Origin: Heliocidaris erythrogramma
Taxonomy: Eukaryota; Echinodermata; Echinoidea; Camarodonta; Echinometridae
Direction of reading: 5' to 3'
Length of the DNA stretch: 64,000 nt
Assembly: GCA_025617745.1 (NCBI GenBank)
Contig: CM046866.1
Span: 15,135,725 to 15,199,724 of the forward strand
This document shows positions 49,860-61,979 of the stretch, piece after piece (the stretch's first letter is position 1; the number at the start of each line of letters is the position of its first letter). The position numbers and the translations under genes are program-made. Under the pieces are notes generated by a model. That model was not told the DNA's origin. It saw only the letters and a program-made list of their open reading frames with translations, and made no database searches.

Positions 49860-50310
49860 GCTAGCTAGCTCGAGATGAAGGCGAATTTGCATACCAAATT
49901 TATGCTGACGTCATGCAAAGATACGTTCGCTGATTGGCTCCTACCTATAAGGTAGCAGATCCTCGCTAGGAACAAAGGATAGCATAAGAAATACAGGCCA
50001 GGTTCCAAAAGGCCCTCGGACTCACGTCGCTCGATCGCGCATTCACCGGGCTGGGCGGCTAGTCTTGTTATGCAGCCACTACTAGCTTACTTGCCGAGAA
50101 AAATAGCCAAGTCACGAGGGCCTTGTCAAAAGGCTAGATGTTCATTAGAACCGGCAATTTCTGAATGTTGAACAATTTTCAGCTTAGATCTAACGTTACA
50201 TGTACAACCATGCCATGTAGATGTATTTACTGGACGTGGATGGGAAACACACTGACTGAAGTGTAGATCTACTGTATACGCAGTGCGACGGTTCATTTTA
50301 GCCTTACGTG
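49860..50310. other. Intergenic, nothing recognised
   Basis: No coding or repeat feature is supported in this stretch. Confidence 0.35.
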
Positions 50311-50317
50311 TATTACA

Positions 50318-50693
50318 GACGGTGCCCGGTACTTTTTTTCCCCACGAACTTTTGTCACTATCGTCCTTGACGCATGCGCAACTTTGAAATAGCCCTACAA
50401 TACTTGGAGTTGGATGGGGTTTCAAAGTTTCATCCTACTTTTAGTAAAAATAAAAAAACAAGACGTTATTTTTGTAATGTCCAAACTGAGAGTCGAACCC
50501 ACATACCTCAGGTTAAATGTCCGAGGGCTAACGCATCTCGGCACAGCAAGACGCTGGGAGCAACCGTCATTATATCGCTTACGGAATAAACCCTATGATT
50601 GCGAAATTGATTTAGATCGGAAAGGATCAGGTGCGCATGCGCCAGGGAGGACAGGGACAAAAAGTTCGTGGGAAAAAAAATTTAGCCGGGCGC
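50318..50693 (-). mobile_element. Palindrome with a tRNA-like core
   Basis: The ends acggtgcccggtactttttt and ttagccgggcgcc are part of about 65-bp inverted arms (ccacgaacttttgtc and aaaaagttcgtggg; gacgcatgcgcaa and gtgcgcatgcgcc). On the minus strand the core reads gatgcgttagccctcgg, acatttaacc and gggttcgactctca, like a tRNA anticodon arm and B box. The stems do not close well, so it is not called a tRNA. Confidence 0.5.
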
Positions 50694-50699
50694 CATAAT

Positions 50700-52260
50700 C
50701 CCTAGATACACCACTGTCTTCGCTCCCTCGCCGGTCATCCCCTCAATGCTTGTTCCCTCCCTTTGAAAGCACCCCCTATCTCAGGGCTGCCAAAATTTCT
50801 GAACCCCCCTATCGCGGGCTTTGCGCGGGCTTTTCCTGCCTTGGAGACCCCCCTAAATTCAGAACACTGCTCAATGTACCCCCCCCCCCTATCTCAGGTG
50901 AGCTCTCATTCCAACCCCATATCTCAGGACAGACACCAACCCCCTCCCAAGTAAGCTGTCATTACAATACCTTGGAAGAGATGGGGGCCAGTGTTTCTAC
51001 TTTTCAAAATGAAATAATCCTGGCTGAATGAGCTATCAAAACTAGCAGGAATTTCAGGAATTTGATCCTGGGATTTGATCAATTTTTCAAGATATTTCAT
51101 AACCCCCTTTTTTAATTTCTCAGGTGTCGAAGAGAGAGAGAGAGAGAAAGAAAAACACCCCCTTTTTTAATGAAATCTCCGGGTGAAAGATAAAAAACAC
51201 CCCCTTTTTACAATTCACGGGCCGGATTGTGTCGCCCAAAAAATACCCCTTTACCGGAGATTTTGGGAACACGCATGCGGTCCCTTCGACCTCCGACCCC
51301 CTGCCAGTGATGGTCCGATATCTTTTCTTGAAAATGAATGACTATGCGAAAGCATATTACCTATATACGGTACATTGAAACATGACTCTACATTATCATC
51401 ATATCGTAGACATACCTGTAATAGCTGTGAAGTCACATGCATGATTGGATGAAATAATAGCGCTATCTAAACTATCTGGTTTTTCTTTTTTATTAAAGCG
51501 CTTACTGATTGTTTTATCGGCAAAATGATTGGGAGGTTCATCTCTTTCTTTGGGAATTACTACAAATATGATCTCTAGAACCTGAATATTGAGAGGCGAT
51601 GCATTTGGTGCGAGGAGGCACCCCAAATGCGACGACGGATTACCTTTTTTTATTGCTTGTCACATGGAGTGTTAACCCTTATTATGTAAAAATTTGGAAA
51701 CATATGATTGAGTGGGCCGGTCGCATATAAATCCCCCCCCCCCAAAAAAAAAAGAAAATAAAAAATAAAAAAATAAAATAAAATAAATAAATTAAAAACA
51801 AAATAAAAAATAATAATAATGATAAATAAATAAATTAATTAAAAAATAAATAAATAAATAAAAAAAAAAATAAGTCCCAGTCCGCCCCTGGCGATGACTT
51901 TATTTTTGTTTTGCTTTTCACATGGAGTGAAAAGGCATTTGAAAATGTGATAAACCTTTTTTTCACTCCAGTGCATAAAAAAGAAATCGCTCCCGCCTAG
52001 TATACATACTCGTGAACTCTATACATCATAACGTAACAATGGATAAAAAGATGTAGTCGGTGTTATAATGACACTAAATGAGGCAAAATGTATTTGATAG
52101 CACTTGAATAAATATAGACACAAAGAGTTAAATCATGCCGTTGTTTGTACTTAATATCTGATAGCACATGCATGTCAAACAATGTTGTGCCGTAATGTTT
52201 GTCTACATGCATTATGCCACAAAGAAAACAGATCACAGACTGATGATCTTGGAAATGGAA
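50700..52260. other. Intergenic with low-complexity runs
   Basis: C-rich runs are at 50800-51210 and an A/T-rich simple stretch (ataaataaa type) is at 51740-51880. No gene is recognised. Confidence 0.4.
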
Positions 52261-52280
52261 CACTATTTTATTTTTGGGAT

Positions 52281-52540
52281 CAGTGGCGTAGCGTGAGTCC
52301 AACCTCTGATGAGGGGCACTGATATCATGGGGGGACGGTCTTGCTCGGAAATGAAATACGAATTTGCAAGGCCACTGATTAGGAGGAGGGTGCGGGGAGG
52401 TCCAATAGCCTACTTTTCTTGTTGTTTTCCCCTTCTCCCTTCTCTTTTCTCTCTTTTCCTTTTCTTTCTTTCTTCCATCTTCATTCGATTGGGGATGGGG
52501 GGGGACGTGCCCCTCGTGCCTCCTGTAGCTACGCCATTTT
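52281..52540. mobile_element. MITE-like repeat with agtggcgtagc ends
   Basis: It starts cagtggcgtagcgtgagtcc and ends gtagctacgccattttt. The ends are inverted, and the family is the same as at 46368-46609. Confidence 0.5.
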
Positions 52541-52554
52541 TGGGGATCCATGAC

Positions 52555-53430
52555 CATAATTGTTTGGGGAAATACACACAATTCTTATCTTTATAGAATA
52601 TTACTTCTACAAAAGAAAGCCATGCGTGTTATTTGTAACACTTCATGGAGATCCCGTACTGATGTCTTGTTTATAGAAAATAAAATCCTGAAGATAACTG
52701 ATTATATCGCTGTAACCTCGGTCAGTTTATGTACCAGTTGAATAATAATGCTCTACCCTCAATCTTATTCAATAAAAACAAAATTATACATCAATACCCC
52801 ACACGACAATCTGACGAATTTCATCTGCCATTAACTATACTCTCTAAATCCATATTTACTTTCACAGGCCCGAAGCTCTGGACCATTCTTGATAATAGCA
52901 TCAAGAATGCCCCTATAGTTTAAACTCTTTTAAATTTAAATTGAAGAAAGTTCTTCTGAGTAATTGTTCTCAAACGTCAGCTCTTTAAAACTCGTCACCC
53001 CTTAACCTTCTTCAATTTATTTCACTCAACATTGTACACGATTACGTTCCTATTCATTTTATGCTGACATCGTACTCTGGTCGGTCTGTGTTTTGTTGTG
53101 TGTCTACAGGTCAGAGTCCTACCCTCTCTCGTTCCTTGACTCCCTTCCTTTTCTGTCCTTTCACTCCTCTTATGTTTTGTTTATCCGGTTTATGTACAAA
53201 TACGTTCCCTTTTCAACGATACACTATTTTTGCAATTATAAGTTATAGGGGGCTGCAATCTACAAGCCCAGCCTTTAAGCATTCCCCTCCGCGACCAACC
53301 TAGTTTGCTTTTTCTATGTTGTACACTGTAACCAATAATTGTAAGTTTCATTGATTTGCTATATGTACGATGTAAACCTATGCATTTTATTTTGTTGGAA
53401 GTGGAAATAAATGAAATGAAATTAAATTAT
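52555..53430 (+). pseudogene. CR1/L2-like LINE, 3' fragment
   Basis: The frame reads IVWGNTHNSYLYRI, then LLLQKKAMRVICN, SRTDVLF, YPTRQSDEFHLP and FTGPKLWTILDNSIKNAP, the standard C-terminal part of CR1/L2 reverse transcriptases (WGNTY..L..I..LQKRAxRxI; NTRxxxxFHLP; GPKxWNSLP). A frame change occurs near 52725. The 3' UTR ends with aaataaatgaaatgaaatta, a TGAAA-type tail. Everything 5' of this is lost. Confidence 0.8.
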
Positions 53431-54120
53431 ATATCAATAGGGTCCTCGTTTTAAGCGGGTAAGATATCAACGATAACGGCATATATTTATATTTTCTATA
53501 TAGATCGATTTTACTGTCACCATTATTGTCGATAAACGGTGACCAGTCCTTTATCGAGGTTTTAGCTTCGATTATTTCGTAATTGGGGGCATCGCTAGAA
53601 TGGAGGGGTGTGTGTCGGACAAAATTTGAGTACAAGGTATAGATGATAATTTTTGTAGTATATAACATGTATTGTGTGTTATTATTTGTTTGCTAACATG
53701 TAGTTGATTAGGGTCGTGCTAACTTCAAATTAGTACTTCCACAGTATTTTATGCCGGCACGTATTTATAGTAAATTGCATTTTCATTATTCCGTACAATA
53801 TTAGTTAGTATTAAAATAATATATATATATATAATATATATATATATTATGTTTTACTTTTGCATGTACAGCGCATGGAGAAGGATATGCTTATCATGCA
53901 TTTCATAAACAATGTATTATTATTATTATTATTATTTTGGGGCGGGTTGGGGAATGCACGTTCAAGAAGTCTGACAATGATTCACTTCCATCCTATAATG
54001 AGTAAAATCTTTTATTAGTCATAAATTCTGGTTATCCACTTTGAAAATTGAAAGTTTTTTGGTCAAATTTACGAGGACATTACGATAGGAAAAAAACCCA
54101 CCATGAAGCAGCAGTATTGA
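53430..54120. other. Intergenic, no gene
   Basis: AT-rich DNA with a TA palindrome at 53820-53850 and an ATT array at 53915-53935. Nothing else is recognised. Confidence 0.4.
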
Positions 54121-54126
54121 GTGTAG

Positions 54127-54939
54127 TACACTAAAGGAAAAAAGAAACTTATAAAAGTTCAAGAGATCACCAAATTAAATTCTCTGCATGTACCAAATTT
54201 GGATATAATGTTGATTCAATGCATGGCTTTAAATGACAGTCAATAACAAAAAGTTTTCTTCAATGCCACAAAAGAAATGTGCACTGAAGCAAAGGACTCT
54301 CTAATCCCCAAGTCACAAAGACAAACTGCAGCCTTGTACACCATATGCATGTCAATGAATGAAACAAAAGAATTTCAAAAGGGATTTGCAAGTTCATATC
54401 CAAACAGATTAATAGCCAGTATGTCCACCTCTAGCTTGCTGGCAAGCTGTACACCGTCTTCGCATGCTTCCGATCAGATTCGCGATGGTAGCCTGGGGAA
54501 CATTGTTCCATTCCTCTTGCAGTGCTGCAATGAGCGTCTCCCTATTGATGGGTTGATTGTCACGCCTTGACACACGTCGACCAAGCTCTTCCCAGAGATG
54601 TTCAATTGGGGAAAGGTCTGGTGAACGGGCGAACCATGGCAGAACATCAATATCCTCTTGCTCGAGGGGTGCAAATCCCTTTTGAAATTCTTTTGTTTCA
54701 TTCATTGACATGCATATGGTGTACAAGACTGCAGTTTATCTTTGTGACTTTGGGATTAGAGAGTCCTTTGTTTCAGTGCACATTTCTTTTGTGGCATTGA
54801 AGAAAACTTTTTGTTATTGACTGTCATTTAAAGCCATGCATTGAATCAACATTATATCCAAATTTGGTACATTTCCATGCAGAGAATTTAATTTGGTGAT
54901 CTCTTGAACTTTTATAAGTTTCTTTTTTCCTTTAGTGTA
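54127..54939 (-). mobile_element. Deleted Tc1-like element with long inverted ends
   Basis: TA then cactaaaggaaaaaagaaac at left and its reverse complement ending ctttagtgTA at right give long inverted arms (54127-54390 and 54670-54939, about 265 bp). The 280-bp centre keeps only the end of a transposase frame. TA edges and this remnant place it in the Tc1 group. Confidence 0.85.
54409..54660 (-). pseudogene. Tc1 transposase, C-terminal remnant
   Basis: The frame reads WFARSPDLSPIEHLWEELGR, then LIAALQEEWNNVPQATIANL, SMRRRCTACQQARGGHTGY and a stop. The first stretch is the third catalytic block of Tc1 DDE enzymes (PDLSPIEHLWEEL, catalytic Glu). The DNA-binding domain and the first two Asp blocks are deleted. 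Confidence 0.85.
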
Positions 54940-54944
54940 TTACC

Positions 54945-57700
54945 AGGGCCCATTCATGTATCCTTACTATAATTTGGCTAATGTCTGTCTGTCCGTCCGT
55001 TTGTTTGAAATCACTTTTCTCCGTGATTTTCCACTCAATCGAGCTGGGGGTTTTTTTTAAACGTGGTTAAATTGTTCCCAGATTGTCCTCAGGGGGTGGT
55101 TTGTGGTATTTTGGTCGTATTATTTAAATGTTTTTTTACAATTCGTAACTTTCTTTGGCAGGCCCCGAGTAAAGCTTCGAAGTTCCCAGTCCTTTCGACC
55201 TTTTTCCGGTCAGCGAAATTACATAGGCATAGATAGCTTCACGTTACGCGGAGCTTGCGTAGAAGGCTCATAAGTTTTAATTTGTCTATGGCTCATATCC
55301 ATTCACAACGCACAGATCGCGGTATCGTCGAAATACCCGCTGGAAGATTCGCTCGAGTGCACACGCCGCCATATTGCTTAGTCCTTGTTCTTTTCAGCGA
55401 GCTTACCGATCGTGCACGTCACAATGCCTATTATATTTGATCTTCTCAAAAGGGCCATCTGTCTATCATTTGAAAATTTTTAAGTCTGATTTTCCTTATT
55501 TTCATTTGAAAATTTTTAAGTCTGATTTTCCTTACACAAATGCCATCAACTGAATGTGTATTACACATGTAACAGTTTAACTTTAGTTCTCTTTCAGGAG
55601 ACAAGAGTTAAATTTCACTTCGTTTCCAAGATACTAAGTTTTGTAGTTCTCCTTCAAGGTACATCGGAGCCCGAGTTCATTTGTTCGCAATCATCCTTCT
55701 TGACATCCCACCCCCCCCCCCCCCTTGGAAAAAAACCACAAAAAATCACATACAAAAAAAAACGAAACATTTATAAATAAAGATATTACTTATATGGTTG
55801 TACAACCTGTCACTTTTTGTCCAATGTGTTATCGATATATATATTTGCCTTTAAACATTGGACAATTTTCCTTTTGATTTAATTTGCTTTTTTGCAAAGA
55901 TTTAGTTTTTGTTCAGCATGCTACTACTGTGTTATGTTTATGTCCTGCTCTGTCTTTGATGATAATTCTTAATATAAACTTTTTTTTAGTGGATACATTT
56001 CACAATACTGCAGCTTTGCAATAATATGCTAGTTCACATGCTTAGCACCCCCCCCCCCCCCCCCCCCCCCCAGTTTAACAAATGCTTAGCGGCCCTCGAA
56101 TCAATATTATTCAGCTTATCTTCTCTTTCTCTTTCTTAATACACACTGACATTTTTCCTCATGTACATGTAGGCTAGTAGCTAGTAGCTCAACAATGAAG
56201 CACAAGCTTGTCACAGTACACCCCCCCCCCCCCCCACACACACAATGTACATGTCACTCTTCATAGCATTACACAAACTCAAAGAGAAGCTTACTACATT
56301 TGTAAATAAATTTACATTGTACACATACATCACAACTAGAAAAAAAAAGAGAAAAGAAAGAGGAGAGGAGTAGGGGGATTTATCAACTGTTACAGGCAAA
56401 TCTTATATTAAATTTGGTGGAATAAAAAAAAAAAAAATTTAATAGTTAAGTTCAACGTTTATTTTCCAAAAATAATTCAACAATTCACAAAATCTTTGAA
56501 CAATAAAACTATAATGTTTTATTGCAGAAACTGACAAAGCATTGGCAAGTTACATGTATTAGTACCAGTAGCAATGAATGTGATAGTTACTATATATGTA
56601 AGTGCATATTGCCAGTGGTCACATTGCTACATAAGCCCCATAGCCCGGCAAAATGCTACAGACAGTAAACAAATTTAAGAACTCTATTACATGTATAAGA
56701 CAGTTTTATCATAATATAATAATAATAATAATTGACCCATGAATTTGTGAATCATCCCAAAGCTATCTAACTTCCAGTTTAGCAGTCCTGACACTTCATT
56801 GGACTTGATGTACTTTAAAGGTTGAAATATGCAGTGAGAATCTACATGTACATGTACATCCTAACAAACTTCTACGTCTGGATCATTATACTGATCTGTA
56901 AACACTAGAAGCTTCTGGAGGACTATATATTGCATTGCACTGAAATGAGCACACCTCATATCAAACTCTTACAAGTAAAAACTGAACAGTAGATGAATAA
57001 AATAAATTTCCAGTTTCAATAAAGTCTTTAAAAATGGCAGAACAAAAGCAAGGTAAGCAAATGGTTACTAAAATTTTCATTTCAGCTTTGAATAGGAAGC
57101 AGTACAGCAATATTACTAAATTAAGCCACAAGAGTGTATGATACATATCATGCAATAATAATAAATAATAACAAATACATCTAACATAGAAATGCCAGAA
57201 TGGACATTCAATAATACAATGTCAATGTATTTCATGTATTAAAAGTGAAATTTGCCTCTCCTCTTTTTCATTGTCAATTTCAATACAGCACTAACAAATT
57301 TCATCCTAGTGTTATAAATGTAGTCCAATTACCAAACAGTTTGTACAGAATCAAAGTAACCCCAGAAGTTTCATTGCAAATGTACCTTTAAATAAGGCAG
57401 TGTGATAAACAGATAGAACATCAATAAGCAAATTCAACACAAAAATGACATGACACATCTTGAATTGAATACTGTATCATTGAGCTTGAGCACATCAATA
57501 TTACATACATGAAATTATTTTTGTGGTGGAGGTTGTGATTAACACTAAAAGTTCACTGTATTGGCATATGACAGTCAATGCCTATATGAATTTTTTTAGT
57601 TCAAAGCTAACTAAAAACTACAAAATGGCAACAAGAAAGTAATAATTAATCATTCTCGGCAATCCTCACAATTCACTGATGCCTAAACAACACCAACTTT
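54945..57700. other. Intergenic, low-complexity runs and AT-rich DNA
   Basis: Features seen are an about 40-bp direct duplication (tttgaaaatttttaagtctg at 55469 and 55504), C runs at 55708, 56046 and 56220, and A runs. From 57000 on the DNA may be 3' flank or UTR of the transposase gene on the minus strand. No coding feature is supported. Confidence 0.4.
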
Positions 57701-57709
57701 GACAACTGC

Positions 57710-57978
57710 TTACGGATAACAGGTCCACTGATTTTTTTCAGTCCGCCGTTTTGCCAGGTGATGCATGCGGATTTTGAGATAGGCAGCAGCTATTCTCTTC
57801 ACTAAGAGAAATATGTGATTACAGTCCGCTGGTGAGTCAAACATATGATCAGACAATGAAGTAAAGATATTGCGATGACTGACTTCTCCAAGAACTGCTG
57901 AGCAAAAAGCATGTGGGAGGCCAGATGATTGTGGAAGTTTACCACCGGTGACTTTCATAAGTCGTTGCAGGCATCTTT
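57710..57978 (-). CDS. THAP9-like last exon
   Basis: The acceptor acggcag is short of pyrimidines but keeps phase. It encodes ERCLQRLMKVTGGKLPQSS ... FLLVKRIAAAYLKIRMHHLA and stops. The IxxAYLxIRxxHLxK stretch matches the end of THAP9-type proteins. Confidence 0.75.
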
Positions 57979-58756
57979 CTGCCGTCTCACAGACCTTAAA
58001 GCAGATAACCGGAGAAATGTCCCATAAAATACGAAATAGGACAAATTATACATTTTTGGAAAGCTAATCCCCCAAAGAATACGATGAAATTAAATTTTAG
58101 AGATGTAAGCTTGTTCAAAAAGATTATCAGGACTTTTTTTCAAGACCCCTGACAGGGTCTCAGATGAGCCACGAAAGCGAGAATTCTTGCACTAGAAAAA
58201 TGACGTCATTCTCGGGACAGCTAGCTTACGGTATACGACTTGACTGTACTGTAGCTGTATGAATCGTATGTGTGTGTGGCTGCTGCAGTGATTCACCCAG
58301 TGATTGATGAAATGACGGTGTGATTCCAGGTTCTAACATCTGAATCAGGGCCAAAATCAGACATTTTGTCGACAAGATTTTCAAAGATTGGAAGAAATCA
58401 GTAGCTTACCTCGAACCGTGAACGTTATGTGCGCGCGCTGTATTGACGTGATCGTGAGCTAGCTAGAAGCAAGCGTGTCCCGAGTATTACGTCACATTTC
58501 CAAGGTTGAAAAAGAAACTGCTCGCGGGGCGAAAATATGCGAATATTTTGGCACACATTTGAAACAGAATAATATTAATTTATGAAAACCTATGGATTTC
58601 GAATGTTGATGGAATGTTTTAGGGCATCTTCCCCTTTCCGTTGATACCAAATTTATTGCATTTTGATTTGTTTGTACATCTCCGAGTAACACCTTTAACA
58701 ACGTCTGGTGCGGGTCTTACCAGTCCTCCTCTATTTCTTTTCTCTAGGAAACTTAC
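57979..58756 (-). other. Intron of the transposase gene with an inverted repeat
   Basis: Segments aatgacgtcattctcgggac (about 58199) and gtcccgagtattacgtcaca (about 58476) are inverted copies and bracket about 260 bp, possibly a small MITE. No exon is seen in the intron. Confidence 0.4.
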
Positions 58757-60923
58757 CTTCCATGATTTCACCAGTTGTAAGAGCAGCAGCGCAATCGTCG
58801 CATGTCAAATGCTTCCGGATCATTCGTACTGTGTAGCCTGCTATGTAGGGGATTACTGACTTCTTGTATGTAGAAAGTTCACTGAGGTTTGGGATGTCTG
58901 TGTAGTCATGGTCTGACGTCGAAGGACTTCGAAGTGACAGGTCGTATTTCCTGATCAAGTGCATGTCAGTCTCACCATGGCTAGAGTCCAAAATCTTACT
59001 CTGTCCACTGGAGACATGTAGAATAGTTGTTCTATCCTGCGTGGTGCAGTTTCCTCCCACTCCCTCTATCTCATGTCGGATGATCATTTTTTTGTACGAG
59101 TTGGTGAATTCACGAGCTGTTGGGTCGTTGTTAGGTTGTTGTTACTACCTAGTGATGATCTCATGGCACAAAATAACAGTTCAAGGTGGTCTTGGCTCAT
59201 CTTGTATGTGAGTAGGTACTTCAGCTTTGGATTTTCTGCTGCCACCAGGTTGTCAAACATGTAGATAGCACTCTTGATGCCAGTCAGAAAGCCAAGGAAT
59301 GGGGTCTTGCGCGGTGTGAGATACATGTGCTTTCCATGAGCATCTGTGATGGAGCTGAGGTATCTGTATGTATTGTTCATGAATGGCCTCCAGAGGTGTT
59401 CATGTTCTGGACGAAGAGGAGCTTTGAAATTGTGTGCAAATGGGTTTCGTGAGTTCAGCAGATCAAACAGGTGGTCAATTTTTCGGATGAATCGCACTGT
59501 GGCACTGCAGCCCTTGAACTGGCTTAGTCCCTGGTCTTCTAGGAATTCTAACGCATCTACAACACTTCTGCTTAGTGTTTGGGCAGCGATGTTTACTTTC
59601 ATTTTTTGCTTTTGCCACTGAATGTGAGCATTCTGTTACCTAATCGCAAACCTTCATCCTCCTGCAGTTTATTAAGCTCCTTTAGATATTCCCACTTGAT
59701 CGCATTCCCCTCCTCATCTTTCAAGATGCCATTTGATGCGAGGGCATTTCTCATTAGCTTCAGCATGTGGCAGATATCTAGGAAGACACTAACACGATGA
59801 GTAGGATTGAGAGGATGGGGGAACGAGGGAACAAGCTCAGGCATCTTCATCGTCGCTCCTAATGTCTCCAACATTTTCACATGACATGACGGTCCATCAC
59901 AAGTCAGAGAATCGATCACCACTCCGATATCTGCCAGCTTACTCAGGCACTGCTGAACTAGATTTGCTCGGTCGACTCCTGTCAAACTTTGTATGAAGAA
60001 GTATCCCACAGGAAGTTTCCAGTTTGAATTCAATGGCACTACCATGAAGACAAGAGCTTCTGTTGCTACTAGATTTGTGTCATCTTCACATCCTGTGCCC
60101 ATGTCAACATAACCGTGTAACCTGGTACCATCCCACTGGACATGCTTTTTTATGGACATCTCATCCAGCATCAATGCGCATACAAGTTCATGACCATTCT
60201 CCTTTGCTTCCTTTGCCTTCATTTCAAGTGCACTGAATGCCTCTGCAGCGAACCCTGGTTTTCCCTCGATGGTACTGTACCATTTCCGAATGACAGATGG
60301 GTGGGGTAACTGGAGGTTGAATGTCTTACGTACAAATTTATATGCCTTTGCAGAGTAGAAGTTTAACGTCAGAGCAAATGCACGCAGAGAAGGGGGATAC
60401 TTTTCCTTTGAGGTTACATCTTTGTTCCTTATTTTACACATCTCTTCATTAATTCTGCGGGCACATCACATGTCTTCTCCAACATTTCTAACCCATGTTC
60501 TGTCAAAAAGTTCTTCTCCTTAAGTGTCTTGACAACTTCCTGCAGAGAATCAAACTTTTTCTTCAGTCTCCGTGCTTTGGCGTGGGATGTATTGAGTCGT
60601 TTCTTCATGGAGGACAGCCGATCATAGGCTTTTTCTAGTTTCCGCTTCATGCGCCTTGGGCTTTCCTGAATGGAGTATGTATGATCATGTTGTTCATGAC
60701 ATCTCTTTGTGGGAGTTTTGGGGACTGTATTCAACATGGATTCAGTGTTGCCTGCAAGGGGCTTGGGTTTGATCGGGGTACTGAGTTCTTGTCTGTAGGT
60801 ATCACGTGCTGGATCCTCATTTGAACACTCGGCAATGTGAAGATTGGAGTCATCAACCTGTTTAAGTGCAGAGTGTGGTTGAGCAGTATCTCGTGGAATT
60901 GGGGGCTTGCGCTGTTTGACATT
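58757..60923 (-). CDS. THAP9-like main exon: coiled coil and DDE core
   Basis: Acceptor ctcatttcag, donor gtaagtt. Order: a Pro/Lys-rich linker, a coiled coil (KRKLEKAYDRLSSMKKRL, about 60590-60660), YPPSLRAFALTLNFYSAKAY, then LMLDEMSIKKHVQWDG with the first catalytic Asp (about 60165), a TCDGPSCH block (about 59890) with the second, FLDICHMLKLMRNAL (the P-element DPPHLxKLxRN motif), KMKVNIAAQTLS, and QDHLELLFCAMRS (about 59180) with the likely catalytic Glu. IAGYTVRMIRKHLTCDDCAA closes the exon. Three frame changes interrupt it. Confidence 0.8.
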
Positions 60924-61367
60924 CTGAAATGAGAAGGGAGGGGAAAAGTTAATCAAAAGTAGACAGTTACAATAAAAAAATAAATATCAAGTAACAGAGT
61001 CTGATGATGAAAAATGCATGAAAAGTTTTCAACTCTGTTCCTTTATATATATATATATATATATATAATTATTTCTTACATTTGCACAGATTTTGCAAGA
61101 CAGTTGACTGCTAATCATTAGATCAACATTGGTTCAATCATTCTTTGTTACCTTAGTTCACAATCATAATATTGATATTAGGAGACATTTAAAAAAAATG
61201 CATAAAATGAGAATTGCCTTTACCATTCACATAAATATAAACAAGATTCAAATAAAAATAAATAAATAAAATTAAAAAAACAGCTATAAAGGCATATAAT
61301 ATAATGTATTATTTGTATCTAAACCCTGCATGTTGTTGGTGCCATAATGTTGCATGAACATTAGTTA

Positions 61368-61564
61368 CCTTTATAAGATGTTGGGGAAAGTTGAACAGTG
61401 TTGGCACAGCATCTGAGCGGAGCCGAGTTGTCTGACCAGTACGATCGAAGCATTCCTCTGCAAAGTGGTCGGAGCATATGGATGAATACTGACCAGGTGT
61501 CCAGTTGTCTTTTCTCATGTTCACGATCCATCTCTTTAGGAGAGAACTATCACCTCTTGGAAAT
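61368..61564 (-). CDS. THAP domain exon (second part of the finger)
   Basis: Acceptor ccactttcag, donor gtaacta. It encodes FPRGDSSLLKRWIVNMRKDN, then YSSICSDHFAEECFD and AVPTLFNFP. The CSDHF word gives the last Cys and His of the C2CH zinc site and AVPTLF is the THAP end motif. It opens mid-codon, so the first Cys pair is on an exon not found here. Confidence 0.88.
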
Positions 61565-61617
61565 CTGAAAGTGGAAAAATACAAACATAAGATCACAATT
61601 AATTTGCAGTTTTCTTC

Positions 61618-61975
61618 AAGGCGCTTTTACCCTCGGGGCAGTAATATATTGGAGATATATTGGAGCATATTGTTATACATGTAGGTCCTCATAAAAGAAA
61701 AAGATCCTACTGAGTAATACATTTTGAAACAAGTGACATTTTAGTCATCTTGTGTGTTGGAACGAATGGGGGAGTTGTCCACAGCTACATCAGTGAAATT
61801 CCCATATGTAGGCCCTATAGACTAGTATTATAGTTATTACAACTTTCAAAAACTCATAACTTTCTTAAGTTATTCATTATTGCTTGTCCGATTTCGTTCA
61901 AACTTTCACCAATCTGCTTCTCTGATTTTTCCTCTTTCAACTTGCTATTATTAAGGTTGGATTTCCCTTTAACAT
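61618..61975 (+). repeat. Dispersed repeat ending in TTAA, copy 2
   Basis: Matches 7990-8334 in the same orientation (cggggcag, gcatattgtt, catgtaggtc, actcataactttctta) and ends ttggatttccctttaa. It is in the intron or 5' flank of the transposase gene. Confidence 0.5.
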
Positions 61976-61979
61976 CAGA

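Larger units (their letters stand above)
57710..61564 (-). pseudogene. THAP9/P-element-like transposase gene, frame-broken
   Basis: Exons on the minus strand: 61564-61368 (THAP part), 60923-58757 (coiled coil and transposase), 57978-57710 (C-terminus). Junctions keep phase: IK then NVKQRK, and G plus AA in MEERCLQRL. THAP9-type proteins are P-element transposases, with a THAP DNA finger followed by an RNase H-fold DDE core split by a GTP-binding insert. The big exon changes frame at about 60440, 59640 and 59130, in each case with homologous text continuing in another frame. The first exon with the THAP Cys pair is not found up to 64000. A recent transposon or retired domesticated gene fits; assembly indels could explain the shifts. 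Confidence 0.8.

Noticed and set aside
52063..52581. 172-residue minus-strand frame
   Set aside because: It covers a MITE and the edge of a LINE fragment, and its composition is low-complexity Lys/Glu and Pro/His. No family features.
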